DNA of 64,000 bases from NCBI RefSeq assembly GCF_029873635.1, contig NC_080423.1:93167691-93231690 (forward strand), in the 5' to 3' direction. Shown piece after piece: positions 36,787 through 48,750 of this stretch. A program made the translations under genes and the position numbers. Positions within the stretch are counted from its first letter, which is position 1; the number at the start of each line of letters is the position of its first letter. The stretch comes from Malania oleifera. Lineage: Eukaryota > Streptophyta > Magnoliopsida > Santalales > Ximeniaceae. Under the pieces are notes generated by a model. The model had not been told where the DNA came from. It saw only the letters and a program-made list of their open reading frames with translations, and made no database searches.

Positions 36787-37094
36787 GTTTCCCGAAAATT
36801 CTCACGCTGAAATCCCGAGTTTGGTATATTTATTCAGGCAGCTTTGTCGACGAGACACGTCACATCGTCGACGAGCTCATGAAGAAAGTTCATCGAGGAA
36901 CACTTATTCCTCATCGACAAGTTTCAGGCCCTAAAATCAGCCCTCTCGGTAATGTCTCATCGATGAGACATGTGTCCCCGTCTATAAGTCCAAGAGGCCT
37001 ACTCATCGACGAGACCCTGCTAAAATTCCTTTTAAAATTCATTTTCTCTCCTTACATTTATTATTTAATTACTATAATTCTTCAGGTCTCTACA
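34246..37094 (-). mobile_element. Cluster of antisense gypsy LTR pieces (unit 2)
   Basis: Same composition as 23095-28206 but with one copy of each block: 34246-35620 (LTR start at ~35624, TGTAATGACCC on the minus strand), then 35620-37094 (start TGTAGAGACC at 37094). The ~2.2 kb of extra blocks found in unit 1 are absent. TCGTCGACGA palindromes, a minisatellite (35810-36060) and an (AG)n tract (36743-36782) are retained. Confidence 0.78.
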
Positions 37095-37395
37095 GGCAAA
37101 GTGGGAGAATGTTGGATATATTTCAAAAAATATATCTCATATGAATGACATGGGTCCCACATGAAGGGTATGTGTCCCATGTGAAAAGGGATGGATTAAT
37201 TATCTTGCTTTGAAAATGTATGTCCTTGCATACATTTGAAGGTCAAATAGTTTGTCATGAGGTCATATATCTTAAAGACCTTATGTCATTTCTAGCGCTT
37301 TTCGAGTCAAATTCAAAAATTTAGGCTCTTAGGAATATAGTTATTCATGACAAGATCTACTAAGATCAATTTGTTTTCTTTTTGGGAGACGGAAA
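37095..37395 (+). mobile_element. Copia polypurine tract and 3' LTR stub (unit 2)
   Basis: 'caaagtgggagaa' followed by TGTTGGATATATTTC at 37110, the counterpart of 28208-28515. The right end is uncertain. Confidence 0.6.
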
Positions 37396-39513
37396 AAGTC
37401 GCTTTTTTAGCAAAATTTAAATTAAAATACTTTTTTCATACGTTTGAAAGCGCAAAGTTCAAGTTTTAAATATAAATCTTACAAATTTAGATAAATCCCA
37501 ATAAAAAGTACGATATTTTTTGTCCAAATACACAAATTCAAATTTGCGTGTTGAAATATATACTTTCAAACACAACTATTGTGATGAATTTTTTTATGAA
37601 TAATACTTGAAAACATGACTTTAAATTTGTGTAAATCTTTCATAAAAAAAAAAGTCAATAAATCTACGTCTCACATGAATTAAAACCAAATTCAAAGCCA
37701 AATATATAGTGTTTAGGAACATAAATTTAAAATATTAAATTTAAAATTATGTGTATTTTAAAATTTTTTAAAATAATATTTAAATATTATCTTAAATTAC
37801 TTATTTAAATTTATAAAAATTTAAATTTAAATCCCAAAATTTATATTCATGTCCGAACTCCCATGCCCATTTACTATGGGAGTTTTGAATAACTCTGATC
37901 AAAATACTGGCCGACAAACTCTCGCCCACTTCGAAATAATTACACCTATAAGAAATAGCTAAGTAAGCTTTATAGCCTACACACTTTACAGTACTAAAAT
38001 TATTACAACTATCAGAAATAGCCAAGTGCCCATATAGCCTACGTATATAGAGCCAAGACCTCTCTCTCTGAAATTAATATATATATATATATATGTAAGA
38101 AAAATACCTCTCGTTTCATTTAATTAAATACATAATTTTAATTTCAATACTGATAATTAATTTAAATAAAATTATAAGTTTATTTTATATATATTTTTTA
38201 TTTATTTGGGTTGGAACTTACTCTTCTAGTTTTTTTATATAAAATGTGATCCCACTTCAAATCAAAAACATTTTTTTTTTCTTCAAAACAACACTATCTT
38301 CTACTTTTTTTATGATTTTTATTTTATTGGGTAATTAAATGACATTGTATCTCCTATATATAGCTATGATGTTTATAAGTGCATACAAAACCGAATTTAT
38401 TAAGTAATTCTGAAAATTGTGCTCGGAATGACTATATGCACCGAGATGTTTCCTTCGTAAACACGAAATAGGCCTTAAGGATACTCAACTTCTAATAAAT
38501 ATATGTGTTTTGTTTACTATTAATTTTATTAATATTTTTTTTTCTTCTATTATTTTTTCAACATTTATAAATATATACTCAATATCTACAAAAGAAAACA
38601 TAAGACGGATTGTGAGATTGCATATTTTAAAGTGTTTTATTTTTTATGTTTTCATTTTATTTCAATTATAATAGTATTTATGAATATGATGTTTCGTTAT
38701 TTCTCCCTTCCTAGGGGTTGTGTAGCCATAGTTTCGTATTTATGGTTACTAGAATCAACAAAAAAATCACTCTAAGACAATCATTTCATTGCTAAAAAAT
38801 GAATTAAATTAAATGATTTTTATTTATTATTTTTAAATTTTTACTTTGACAAAATCAAGGACAAAAGATTGAAAAAATCAGTCTTTAATTTACTATTGAA
38901 GGATTTTAGCAATTTTTTAGAAATTAAATAGATATGATACTCTTCTATATACACAAGGAAGGTAATCAAAAAAGGAAAAAAAATATTTTTTAATTTAGAT
39001 TTTTCACACTTAATTATGTCATGTTGAGATAATTTACAGAAGAAAAAATAATAATTTTTTTATCTAATTATCCTTTGTAATAAACTAAATAAAAAAATTC
39101 TCATGAGATTGATAAGCACCTCATTTTTGAAAGTTAAATTCCTAATTAATAATATCATTCGATGAGAATATATCACATTTTACAAATTAAAAATCATATT
39201 TTGGATTCTTTAATTTGTGAAATTTGATAATATTGTATCGATTCAACGAACACTTTGTGATATGAGGAAGACATGTCAAAAGGTGATCGACTGTAAAGGT
39301 CGATTCGTATCCAAAGCCTAAACCTAAAAAGAGAATGAAATTTTCATGCGGGTTTGTATTTTTATTATAATTTATTAATTAATTATTTTTTTATATATTT
39401 TTAAAAAATATATTATTATTATTTTAAATACTCGCACTAAATTTCAACCCCTTACGCCCTGCTGCTATTTATTGCACCTAATTCATATTAAAAACGAACA
39501 ATTTATTAGGGCC
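37396..39513. other. AT-rich 5' flank of the acid phosphatase gene
   Basis: No gene is seen. It matches 28.5-30.6 kb of unit 1. A possible TATA-like 'ctatttatt' lies about 50 bp before the ATG (around 39464). The region should contain the promoter, with antisense LTR DNA starting about 2.4 kb upstream. Confidence 0.6.
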
Positions 39514-41386
39514 ATGGCATTGGCGAGGGGGAAAGGGAGAGATATATTATTTATGTTCTTCGTAGTTGCCGGCATAGCGACAGGCGGCGCTGCGATGACG
39601 ACGGCGGTGGGTGGCGGCGGAAGCAGGTTCTGCTTGAGCTGGAGGTTGGCGGTGGAGACCAACAACGTGCGTGCATGGCGGACGGTGCCAACGCAGTGCA
39701 TTGGGTGCGTGGGGGCCTACATGCTCGGAGGCCAATACAGAAGCGATCTTCAGTTCCTTGTGGAACAAATACTCAGCTACGTCACCGGCGGCGGAGTCGT
39801 CGTCTCCGGCGACGGCATGGATGCTTGGACTTTCGACATTGATGAAACTTGCCTCTCCAATCTCCCCTACTACACCATCAAACGATATGGGTATGCAGTA
39901 TGAATTGCCTGTGTTTTGAGAATTTAATTAATTCTTATTTTGCACATAGTATTTAAGATATTAAAATTTAAATTTGAATAATTTCATTTTTTTTTTGTTT
40001 GAAAAATTAAAATATGTTCATTTTATTTGAGAGCTATTTTAAATTTATTGGTACAATTTGATTTGTAGTTTTTGAAAATCATTTCTTAATTTCTTGTAAT
40101 TCAAATACATTTTTTTTAAAAAAATTATCGAATTATGACTGAAATTTTAAATCAAATACATAATTTATTTTGACAAATGTAACATTGTCAAAATTTTTTA
40201 TTTTTATTCATTTATTTAAAAAAAAATTGCAAAAAATTAAAAAAAAAAAAGAGTTATTTTTCCATTTTTAGAAAATTAAAATGAAAAATAAAAATTATTA
40301 ATTTCCCAAAACCAAATGAGTCATAACATTCCTTTTAATCAAAACCCCAAAAGTAGAAGAGCAGGTATTGATTAATTAATATATAATTACTGAATATTTT
40401 AAACATTGCATTATGGTGTCCCTAGCTACCTACTCAAATCTAGGCATTGACTATATATTAAAATTTAACAATTGTCCATCGGTCACACAACTGATGTTAT
40501 ATTAGATTCAGCCATCAAATTGTAGTTTCCATTTTGCAATTTGGCCCCTAATTGGGCAGGCAGCCAATGTTCTTCCGAATATTTCTATTAATTAATTAAT
40601 TAATATGCTTCCCAGTAATTAATTAATTAATTAATCTCTAAATTAACTACTTACGATATGTATGTATGTATGTACTATACATGGATGCATGCACGTAGGG
40701 GCGACCCATATGATCCAGTAGCGTTTTTTGCATGGGCGTCCAAAGGATTGTGCCCTGCAATTCCTGAAGTCCTGGGATTGTTCAACAAGTTGATCAAAGT
40801 TGGATTCAAGGTGTTCTTCCTCACTGGTAGAGATGAAGCCACTCTTCGCCAGCCTACCGTTCGCAATCTCCAACTTCAAGGCTTCATTGGCTACAAAAGC
40901 CTAATTATGAGGTAATAAGTGTGTGCGCGCGCATGCATGCGAGAGTGAGAAAGGATAAACGGGAGGAATTAATTCGTCTTCCATCCTAATACCTGTTTCC
41001 ATCTAATCCGATCCTTAATTTGGATAGAAAAGAAAAAGAAACACTTCACTGTCTCTATTATTAGTTAAGGAAAAAGGGAGAGGAGGTAGTTTTCAAAACC
41101 CAATTGCACCAAACAAACCCTGAAGAAGTTTTTATGTTAAGAGTGATAAAAGCCCAATTCAACTATGCCTTCTAATTAACTTCTAAAAGGAATTTCTCTC
41201 TTTTTCAGGACAGCTGCGTACAAGGGACAAAGTGCGGTGACGTTTAAGTCAGCAATTCGGAAGGAGTTGGTAGCACAAGGTTACAGAATATGGGGGAATG
41301 TGGGAGATCAGTGGAGTGATCTTCAAGGTGATTGCCCTGGCAATCGCACCTTCAAAGTTCCTAATCCCATGTACTTTGTTCCCTAA
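39514..41386 (+). CDS. Plant acid phosphatase (HAD superfamily, class IIIB / VSP-like), three exons
   Basis: Exons 39514-39890, 40699-40911 and 41209-41386 have GT/AG introns and join in frame to 255 residues, the usual size. The ATG at 39514 has a good context (gccATGGca). An N-terminal hydrophobic segment (ILFMFFVVAGIATG) is a likely signal peptide, suggesting secretion or a vacuolar route. The family region FCLSWRLAVETNN and CIGCVGAYMLGGQY lead to the HAD nucleophile motif FDIDETCLSNLPYY (exon 1 end). Motif II FFLTGRDE is in exon 2. Exon 3 carries the Lys-rich region and motif GNVGDQWSDL, ending NPMYFVP. All catalytic motifs are present, so it is probably a working phosphomonoesterase or storage protein. 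Its exon 1 and 5' flank are duplicated, broken, at 30.6 kb. Confidence 0.9.
39891..40698 (+). other. Intron 1 of the acid phosphatase gene
   Basis: An 808-bp AT-rich intron starting GTATGC and ending CACGTAG. It contains TTAA-rich repeats (40588-40636) and a (GTAT)n run at 40657-40676. No nested element is recognised. Confidence 0.85.
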
Positions 41387-41966
41387 AAGCAAATTCATCT
41401 TTTGGAAGGGAGGAGGAGGAGGAGGAGGAGGAGTCGTGTATGATCAACCCAGCAACACAAAATTGCAAGACTGAGGAAGGAAAGTTAATTGTAATCAGTT
41501 CATCTCATGGGGCAATTGCACTTTTAGTGCTTGAAAATTTTCATGAAAATAGATAATACTAAATGGGGGACTTAATTGATCAATTACCTTCTAACACATC
41601 CTTGGGATTTTATTTTTTTTCCCTAATCCTTGCTCTATAGGCGTCTTTGGGGCTCCAACATCTTCACTGACAGGAACTATTACACTATCCTTAAAAGTCA
41701 AAGCACAATGATTGTATTCTCAAGCCCTCAAAAATCAAACAAATTATGCTTCATGTCTTTGCTCCTTTCAAGAACCCTAGGTACCTATTATGGTTTGTGC
41801 CCTACCTTTAATGATGATTGCTCTCAAAGACTTGCAGCCATTTTTTTCTTTATGAAACTGAGAATCTCCCATGTCATCAATTTAAATTAGAATGCTCAAT
41901 TACTTGATCTTGCTAGGATTGCATTGGGATGATAAGTTCTCTACATAAAAAATATCTTGACTAGGT
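41387..41966. other. 3' flank of the acid phosphatase gene
   Basis: The likely 3' UTR includes a (GGA)n tract at 41408-41432 and an AATAAT-like A-rich region near 41555. Nothing else is recognised up to the MULE at 41977. Confidence 0.6.
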
Positions 41967-41976
41967 GTAGTAATTG
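41967..41976 (+). repeat. Left target-site duplication of the MULE
   Basis: 'gtagtaattg' abuts the left TIR and matches 'ttagtaattg' at 53923-53932 in nine of ten bases. MULEs usually duplicate 8-11 bp. Confidence 0.8.
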
Positions 41977-42195
41977 GAGTTTTTTTCCGGATTATCTTTT
42001 TTTTTTTTAAAATATATAAAATAATACCTTTTTCTGGAAAATATTTCTCAGAATGATTCTGACGTAATCTCACTACTCTAAGTAGTGAGATTTGCCACGT
42101 GTCGACGTTAAGTAGCGAGATTTTTCTGCCACGCATCTCTGCGAGAATGAGCTTGGCGTTTAAATCTCGCTACTTGGAGTAGCGAGATTTACTTA
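41977..42195 (+). repeat. Left terminal inverted repeat and subterminal palindromes of the MULE
   Basis: The outer ~100 bp matches the right end inverted. Just inside are two palindromes built on AAATCTCGCTACT...AGTAGCGAGATTT. The one at ~42067-42092 is imperfect and the one at ~42161-42192 nearly perfect. A half-site 'taagtagcgagattt' is at 42109-42122. Confidence 0.88.
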
Positions 42196-42419
42196 ATCAA
42201 TTTGTAATTTAGTTAAAAAATATATAACAGTCATACACTATATACAGTAATTATCTTTAATTAAATAGGAAAATTTTTATATATTTTCATTATTAAGTAG
42301 GAAATATTTAAATGTTAATATGTTTCATTTATTGCCGTTATCTGTAGTACAAAGAGAGTCGATGATCCATCAATTTATCATACTATTTTTTTGATTGAAA
42401 AGTAAATATATTTATCAAA

Positions 42420-43470
42420 ATGAGTATTTACATGGAACACTGGGCAGATATAGGGGGGAGCTAGAATGATCGAGGTTATAGCAAATGGAAGAGTTAGAAT
42501 GATCGAGGTCCAATTCCTCAAAAAGTTGAAGCACTGCATCCAGGTGGTTGGCACATCTTGACATAATTTGGTTCTTAATTCCAATGAGCTTTTTGTATAA
42601 TGGGGATTCATCATTTTTTATCGTGGCCTCCTACAGACTTGAACCTTTCAGGTAGATTTGATTGACCCATTTGGACCAGAGAGAGTCTTTGTTAGAGTGG
42701 ATATTCCAAAGTGTTTTTGTGAGCAAGGAAAGATTCCAAGCTTTCTGATTTAGCACACCCAGACCATCTATCATTTCACAGTCCCTCTCCTTTCATTTAG
42801 TAGTAGTTGCAGATCACCATCTGAGGGATTCTCGTGCAGTTCCTATCGTGAGCTCGATTACATCATTCTCAGCCTTCTCTGCTCTAGCCGAAATGTGGGA
42901 GAAATGGGATGCATTAAAAGCCTTTAGAGGTCTTTTCAGGCCCTGAAGTCTCCTCACCAATTTGAATTGCTCAAAGCCTTGGACCTGCACATCCCAACCT
43001 TGTTTGATAATGTGCAGGAAATTATGGTTTAGAGTCCACATGTTGAAAATTTTTAAAGATTGTCTTCCCAGACACCCCCCTTGAAACAGGGAAATGAGGC
43101 ACATCGAGTGATCAGAGAGAATTCCAGGGAAAAGGAATTCAACCTTAGCGCTCAGATCCTCCAAAATCCATCTCTGATTAGCAATCACCCTGTCCAATTT
43201 GCTCCAAACTGTACCATTTGTCCAAGTAAGGAAACACCCTGATGATCACAAATCAGATAGACTAGAGTTGAAGAAGCAATCACCCATATCTCTAGTATAT
43301 AATCAGAGACAGACCGACCATTGTCCTTCTCAGCAGCTGAAAGGACATAGTTGAAATCCCCTAGTAGAAGCAAATAGCTTATAATTACTAAATTTATAAC
43401 TTGCGTACGATTGAAATCATGTGATCTGTGACATTTATTTTGAATTTTGACCGTCACCTTCAAATCTTAA
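42420..43470 (-). pseudogene. LINE (L1-type) ORF2 fragment nested in the MULE
   Basis: Minus-strand translations give the AP-endonuclease end: LLLGDFNYVLSAAEKDNG (~43365), DHQGVSL, then DRVIANQRWILED and ILSDHSMCLISLF (~43110-43200). These match the GDFN and SDHS motifs of plant L1 endonucleases. A stretch of C-terminal ORF2 type follows (GLGVLNQKAWNLSLLTKTLW, ~42700-42770). The RT domain that should lie between is missing, and frameshifts occur, so it is a rearranged fragment. Ends are approximate. Confidence 0.75.
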
Positions 43471-43559
43471 CATTTTCTTCATTACTCCTCCAATGGCTAC
43501 TACAATTATACTTATCGAGTCTTCTGCTTATTTCAAAACTTGTTGTTCTTGATGTTGGG

Positions 43560-43910
43560 AATTAACATGAAATTCCCCAAGTGCTAGCGAGGAAGAAAGT
43601 ATCAAGGGCTGCAACACAGAAAAAGTCGTTAACTGTTACAGAGATATTTGATAGGGAAGATGAAAACGATGATTTCTGCAATGAAGATTTTAAGGTGGAG
43701 GTGGATGTGGGAAAGAATGGCGATAGAAGAAAACAAGCAGCAACAAATGCCAAATCGGCAGCGGTAGCTGCATAAAAGAAGAGAGGATAAGATAATAAGC
43801 AGCAGCCTCAGCTAGTAAAGCAAAAGTTGTTGACGGACATTTTGAAGCTTGCAGAGAATCCAGAGATTTCACCAGAGAAGAAGAGTATTTCACTGTCCTA
43901 CATTTAATGT
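43560..43910 (+). pseudogene. Unidentified exon-like fragment, possible captured host sequence
   Basis: An open stretch of normal codon character encodes a charged Lys/Glu/Asp-rich peptide (ARKKVSRAATQKKSLTVTEI and following). It continues past a stop at ~43773 with KLLTDILKLAENPEISPEKK. I do not recognise the protein. It lies inside the MULE, outside its transposase and PMD genes, and MULEs often carry host gene pieces. It could also be chance coding-like sequence. No start or splice structure is clear. Confidence 0.3.
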
Positions 43911-44711
43911 TTTTTAACTTTGATTTCTTCATCATATATGCCTCAATTATCGATAGGAGTTGATAGAACTTCCTCCTTTATAGATCGCAGGTTATTATTT
44001 CCGTCTGCCTTATGTTTAACTTTCTACATTTTGGATTGTCATTACATTTTTGATTTTATGATTGGTTCTATTGTGCCTTTGCTTGGCATTTGGTTTGTGC
44101 ATTCAATGATTCCAAAGTATTCCAATGTTTGCCCTCATTTGGTTCAAACTCCATTATCGAGAAGAAAGATTTTTTATTGAAGCTGTTCATTCATATCTAG
44201 ATTCGCAACTTGGTAATAATTACCAACAATTATGAAGTGACAAAAAATATTAAATTATATTTTAAAAAATAAGACATACCCTCCTTTCCATATCAATCTT
44301 ATTATCAAGAAAAGATTAATGCTCCATGCCAAAGAATCTATTACCAATATGTTTGTGATCAAAACATTAAAATTATTATGTTCATGAAAATTTTGTATCT
44401 TGAGTAAGACAATTCCCAAGCATCCGAAAGTGGAAGGGGACAATGATGCCATGAACCAAATGTTGTAGAAATACAAATGGCTCGGTATGCACTTTTTAGG
44501 ATTTTTTTTTTTTTTTTTTTGTGTAGTTCTAAAGATAAATCATCATATCATACACCTCTTTTATTGAGTATACATTTCCACCCTATTCAAGTTGAATTGC
44601 ACCTAATTGAATTCTTTGCTTTTTCATCAAGGCCCGTTTGGTGTTACTTTGAATATTGTGAAAATCAAAGTAGAAATAAAACCTAAAAAGCATAAATAGA
44701 GAGACTAAATT
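43911..44711. other. Unassigned MULE interior
   Basis: AT-rich, with a poly-T run at 44502-44520. Nothing else is recognised. Confidence 0.5.
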
Positions 44712-45690
44712 ATATTTCACAACATTACATTTACAAGATTCGTATACATTCAACCTATCAAATTACTAATACTAATTTCGGTAGAATCCTGTTTACAAAT
44801 TGAGCATATCCATCCACGCACCTGTGCAAAGAAGACATAGTCTTGTAAAGATACCAGTATGTTCACAACATAAATTTACGAGATTCGTATACATTCAACC
44901 TATCAAATTACTAATACTAATTTCAGCAGAGTCTTGTTTACAAATTGAGCATATCCATCCATGCATCTGTGCAAAAAAGACATAGTCTTATTTACAATTG
45001 ATACCAGTATGTTCACAACATTATATTTACAAGATTCATATACATTCAACCTATCAAATTACTAATGCTAATTTCGGCAGAGTCCTGTTTACAAATTGAG
45101 CATATCCATCCACGCACCTGTGCAAAGAAGACATAATCCTGTTTACAATTGATATCAGTATGTTCACAACGTTATATCTATGAGATTCGTATACATTCAA
45201 CCTATCAAATTACTAATACTAATTTCGGCAGAGTCTTGTTTACAAATTGAGCATATCCATCCACGCACCTGTGCAAAGAAGACATAGTCCTGTTTACAAT
45301 TGATACCAGTATGTTCACGACGTTATATTTACGAGATTCATATACATTCAACCTATCAAGTTACTAATACTAATTTCAGCAGAGTCCTATTTTCAAATTG
45401 AGCATATCCATCCACGCACCTGTGCAAAGAAGACATAGTCCTGTCTACAATTGATACCAGTATGTTCACAACGTTATATTTACGAGATTCGTATATATTC
45501 AACCTATCAAATTACTAATGCTAATTTTGGTAGAGTCCTGTTTATAAATTGAGCATATCCATCCACACACCTGTGCAAAGAAGACATAGTCCTGTTTACA
45601 ATTGATACCAGTATGTTCACAATGTTATATTTACGAGATTCGTATACATTCAACCTATCAAATTACTAATACTAATTTCGGCAGATTTGG
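44712..45690. repeat. 151-bp tandem array in the MULE, about 6.5 copies
   Basis: The anchor 'gagcatatccatcca' is at 44802, 44947, 45098, 45249, 45400 and 45551. The spacing is 145 bp once and then exactly 151 bp four times. Each unit also has 'acattcaacctatcaaatta' and 'gataccagtatgttcac'. Copies are about 95% alike. The array ends roughly 350 bp past the 3' end of the PMD gene. Confidence 0.95.
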
Positions 45691-46043
45691 CACTTTACCT
45701 AGGGGTGCTCTATAGATTCAGAATTAAGAACAATTACATTATTTACAAATGATATATTCTAAACAAATACATTATGTGCAAATGATATATTCTAAACAAA
45801 CACATGTTGTACAAATGAAGTAATGAATAAATACATAGTCCAAAAATGAAGTAATGAATAAATACATTATCTACAAATGAAGTTGTAAACATATATCTGA
45901 TGTACAAATGAAAGAATGAAGTAATTAACAAATACATATATCGCCTACTCGGTGCCGCATGGAGGTCGTCTTCGGTGTCGGGGTGGCTGTTGTCTGCGTC
46001 TGCCCTCACCTGGCTGATCATCCGTGTCTGGCGTCCGGTCACG

Positions 46044-48208
46044 TCAAGAGGCTGCATGTCTGTGGTCTCCGCCCATAGGTACTGAATAATCTATCTCTAG
46101 GTGAAGCAGACAGGGAGCGTTGTCGTATGTAGTCTCTAGACGAGTCCATGGTGGCAACTCGGGTGCGTCCACCTCCTCCGCATCGAGAGGGTCGTCTAGT
46201 AAGTACAACATCGACGAGGTCGCGGCAGAGTCAGATCGATAATCCGCCAGTCGACTGGAGGTTCCCGCAATATCAGCAACTGTCGATGGGGCATACGGTG
46301 CGGACGACCCAAATATGTACTCCTCATGTACAATGGGCAGTGAGAAGGCCAGACTCGATGGACGGCTAGAGGTAACTGCTCGACCACCTCGTACTGGAGC
46401 TGCTCGACCACGTCGTGGTCCCGGGGCCCGTCGCAGGGAAGGGATCCTTCGCCCATCCTCGTAGACAATGTCCGAACCAGCTCTCGCTAAATCGCTCACA
46501 GCGGGGTCTAATGATAGCGAATCCACCTGTTGTAATACGTCAGCCTGCAACATACGAAAATAGTGGTTAGTACATTGAACTGCTAATGTAAACGATAACA
46601 AATTAAGTATACGTGTGAGTAAGCGTACGAGACTCATGTAGACCGCCGCGGTCCTATCTACGAAGCGACGTGTGATCGACCTGTAGCACGTGTAATACAG
46701 ATCCTCCGGACCCATTAGGCCATCCGGCCACACTCCCTCCACGATGTACTCCCCCCTATGTCCCCACATACTCACGTACATCGCGTGCTCGGCAGCCCAA
46801 TCTGCGTTCCCCCGACCACGACCATCAATCTCGTGCAAGTCATCCCCACGTACATCGACCCCTGAAGTACAAAAGCGGCCTGGGATGCCCTGTCGAAAGC
46901 CAAACTGGTGCATCACTCGATCTGGGAGATGCCACTCGACAATATGAAAACATATAAGTGGCACTTGGGCAACCCAGAGGTCCCACCCAACTGCATAGTC
47001 AGTCGGTAGGTCGGCTACATTGTCGTCAGTGTATGGCACCCATACGAACTGCACGTATACATATGGTAAATGTAAGAGGTGGGACGGGAATATTTGCAAA
47101 TAATGCAAAATACTGTCAATACACATAACCGATACTACCTCGTGCTCCTGGTGCATGTCCAGCTCGAATCTGTACTAGGGCAGCGTATGTTACGCAACAT
47201 TAGGCGCCAACAAATGACCCCTCCACCTGTACAAAATGAAACGTAAGTTAACAAGGTGTAACAACCAGTACATAGTAAAACTCAATATACGTACCACTTA
47301 TACAAGGAAATGATTGTAAGTGGAGTTATTAACCTCCACGCGAGTGGATCTGGGTCAATCAGGTGAAAGTCCTCGTCCCTCTGAATAAGACGCCGGAGAC
47401 TGCGGTGCATAGAAGCTAACGACATGAATCTCTCCCACGCCCAAACCTACAATAAGTGGAGTGCTCCTCCGATCTGTGAGTGTGAAACGTCAGGGGCGCA
47501 GAACATCTCCTGGTACAGCCAGGCTAACGTCGCAGAGCCCCAACTATAATGGCATATCTCTGCTCACTCCATAAGGAGTGGAAGGAACATCAAGTGTGTG
47601 TAACTCCCCGATAGGTCGCAGAACAGTGTCCCACATATCAATCACATCATGTGGGCACGTGCGTGACACGCTACAATGTGATCATCGGCATCAGCCGGGA
47701 GCTGACAAAACATCTCCCCCTCTAGAAACCGCATGGAATGCGGGCACCAAAAAGCTCACCATCTGGAGGCATCACTCCTAACAATCTTTCTCACATGCGG
47801 CGAAGTGCTCCCCTTTGACCAGCGCCTCCCTCCTGTACTGGTCCAGCTGTACGACCAATGACGAGCAACCCATCAATCGGCAGACCGAACAACACCGCGA
47901 CATCTTGTAAGGTGATAGTCGCCTCCCCGTGCGGCAAGTGGAACGTGTGTCTCTCTGGCCTCCATCACTCCACCAACGCGGTCACAAGATGCCAATCCAA
48001 CTGGATATGGCCAATCTGATATATCCCATAAAAACCCGCGTCCCATATCCAATCAATAATGCGGGGGTCCGCGCCTATCCTATCTAGTACGCTCTGACTG
48101 CCCCCTCGGCAATATAACACCTCAGCATGCGAATCGGTCCACACCCGACTGGACCAGTGACGATCGCCCATACTCAGTACACTAGTGTCGAACTGCCCTG
48201 GATTGATC
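46044..48208 (-). pseudogene. Plant mobile domain (PMD, MAIN-like / PP7 long-form-like) gene of the MULE
   Basis: Inferred minus-strand exons: 48208-47295, 47226-47139, 47048-46629 and 46544-46044, with short GT/AG introns of 68, 90 and 84 bp. The first exon has the PMD signature [25 protein letters not shown] and [14 protein letters not shown]. Later come HYSWGSATLAWLYQEMF, FVWVPYTDDNVADLP, VPLICFHIVEWHLPDRVMHQ and FGFRQGIP, all typical of MAIN-like proteins. The tail is Arg/Ser/Pro-rich. In-frame stops lie at 47965, 47791, 47642, 47564, 47447, 47190 and 47175, with a frameshift near 47720. PMDs are known both as host proteins and as passengers of gypsy and MuDR elements. Its position beside the transposase shows it belongs to this MULE. 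An upstream first exon was not found. Confidence 0.85.
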
Positions 48209-48750
48209 CTGCGAACAAGCGAAAGTGTGAAAGCATAAACATACAATTAATCAGAATTGAGTATCTTTCACGGCTGCTTTGTATGCTGGAACTGGACAAA
48301 AATCTCAGGCTTTATCCTAAACGTGTACAAATGAAAATATGTGACCTAGTTTTTATCTCAAGAAGCACTATTCACCATTGATGAACTTCCATGCTCAATT
48401 GCTCAAAGGCAAATTGAGTATGGAAGGAGATGTGTTCACGAAAAAAGGAAAGCGGCATTTGGAATCTAGGAAAAAGGCTCTCCTTACCGAAGCCCAAGTT
48501 CATGAATCTTCACGTAAATGGATGCAGCTGACTTATTTATAATTGCCTTGTTTAGAAGGAGGAAGTAGCATGGCAGCTGAAAACTTGTTGTGACTCGAGG
48601 AGTACGAGTAGGCAATTTTCTTCATGTATTGCATATGGAACGTGTGTCAAACAAAAAGATAGAAGTTTGGACAGCACCCATACTCATTCTTTCGCGCCTC
48701 TTATGGCAATTAAATGTGTGCAACACGTCATTCAACCTATAAGTTATAGG
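48209..48750. other. Intergenic stretch between the PMD gene and the transposase
   Basis: No conserved frame is seen. It should hold the promoter and first exon of the PMD gene and the 3' end of the transposase transcript. Confidence 0.4.

Larger units (their letters stand above)
30863..39757 (+). repeat. Tandem segmental duplication, unit 2 (right copy)
   Basis: It begins inside the gypsy LTR at 'ttcagaccagtttgggtggc' (matching 19698) and runs through the same order of elements as unit 1 to the point in exon 1 matching 30857. Beyond ~39757 the sequence continues as the single-copy rest of the gene. At the junction (30855-30865) only a few bases could be shared between the two parents, which suits end-joining or microhomology better than homologous exchange. 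Confidence 0.9.

Noticed and set aside
46148..46369. Plus-strand frames opposite the PMD and transposase genes
   Set aside because: They are shadows of minus-strand coding sequence with no domain of their own; the same applies to 46744-46947, 47578-47781, 49474-49746 and 50359-50592.
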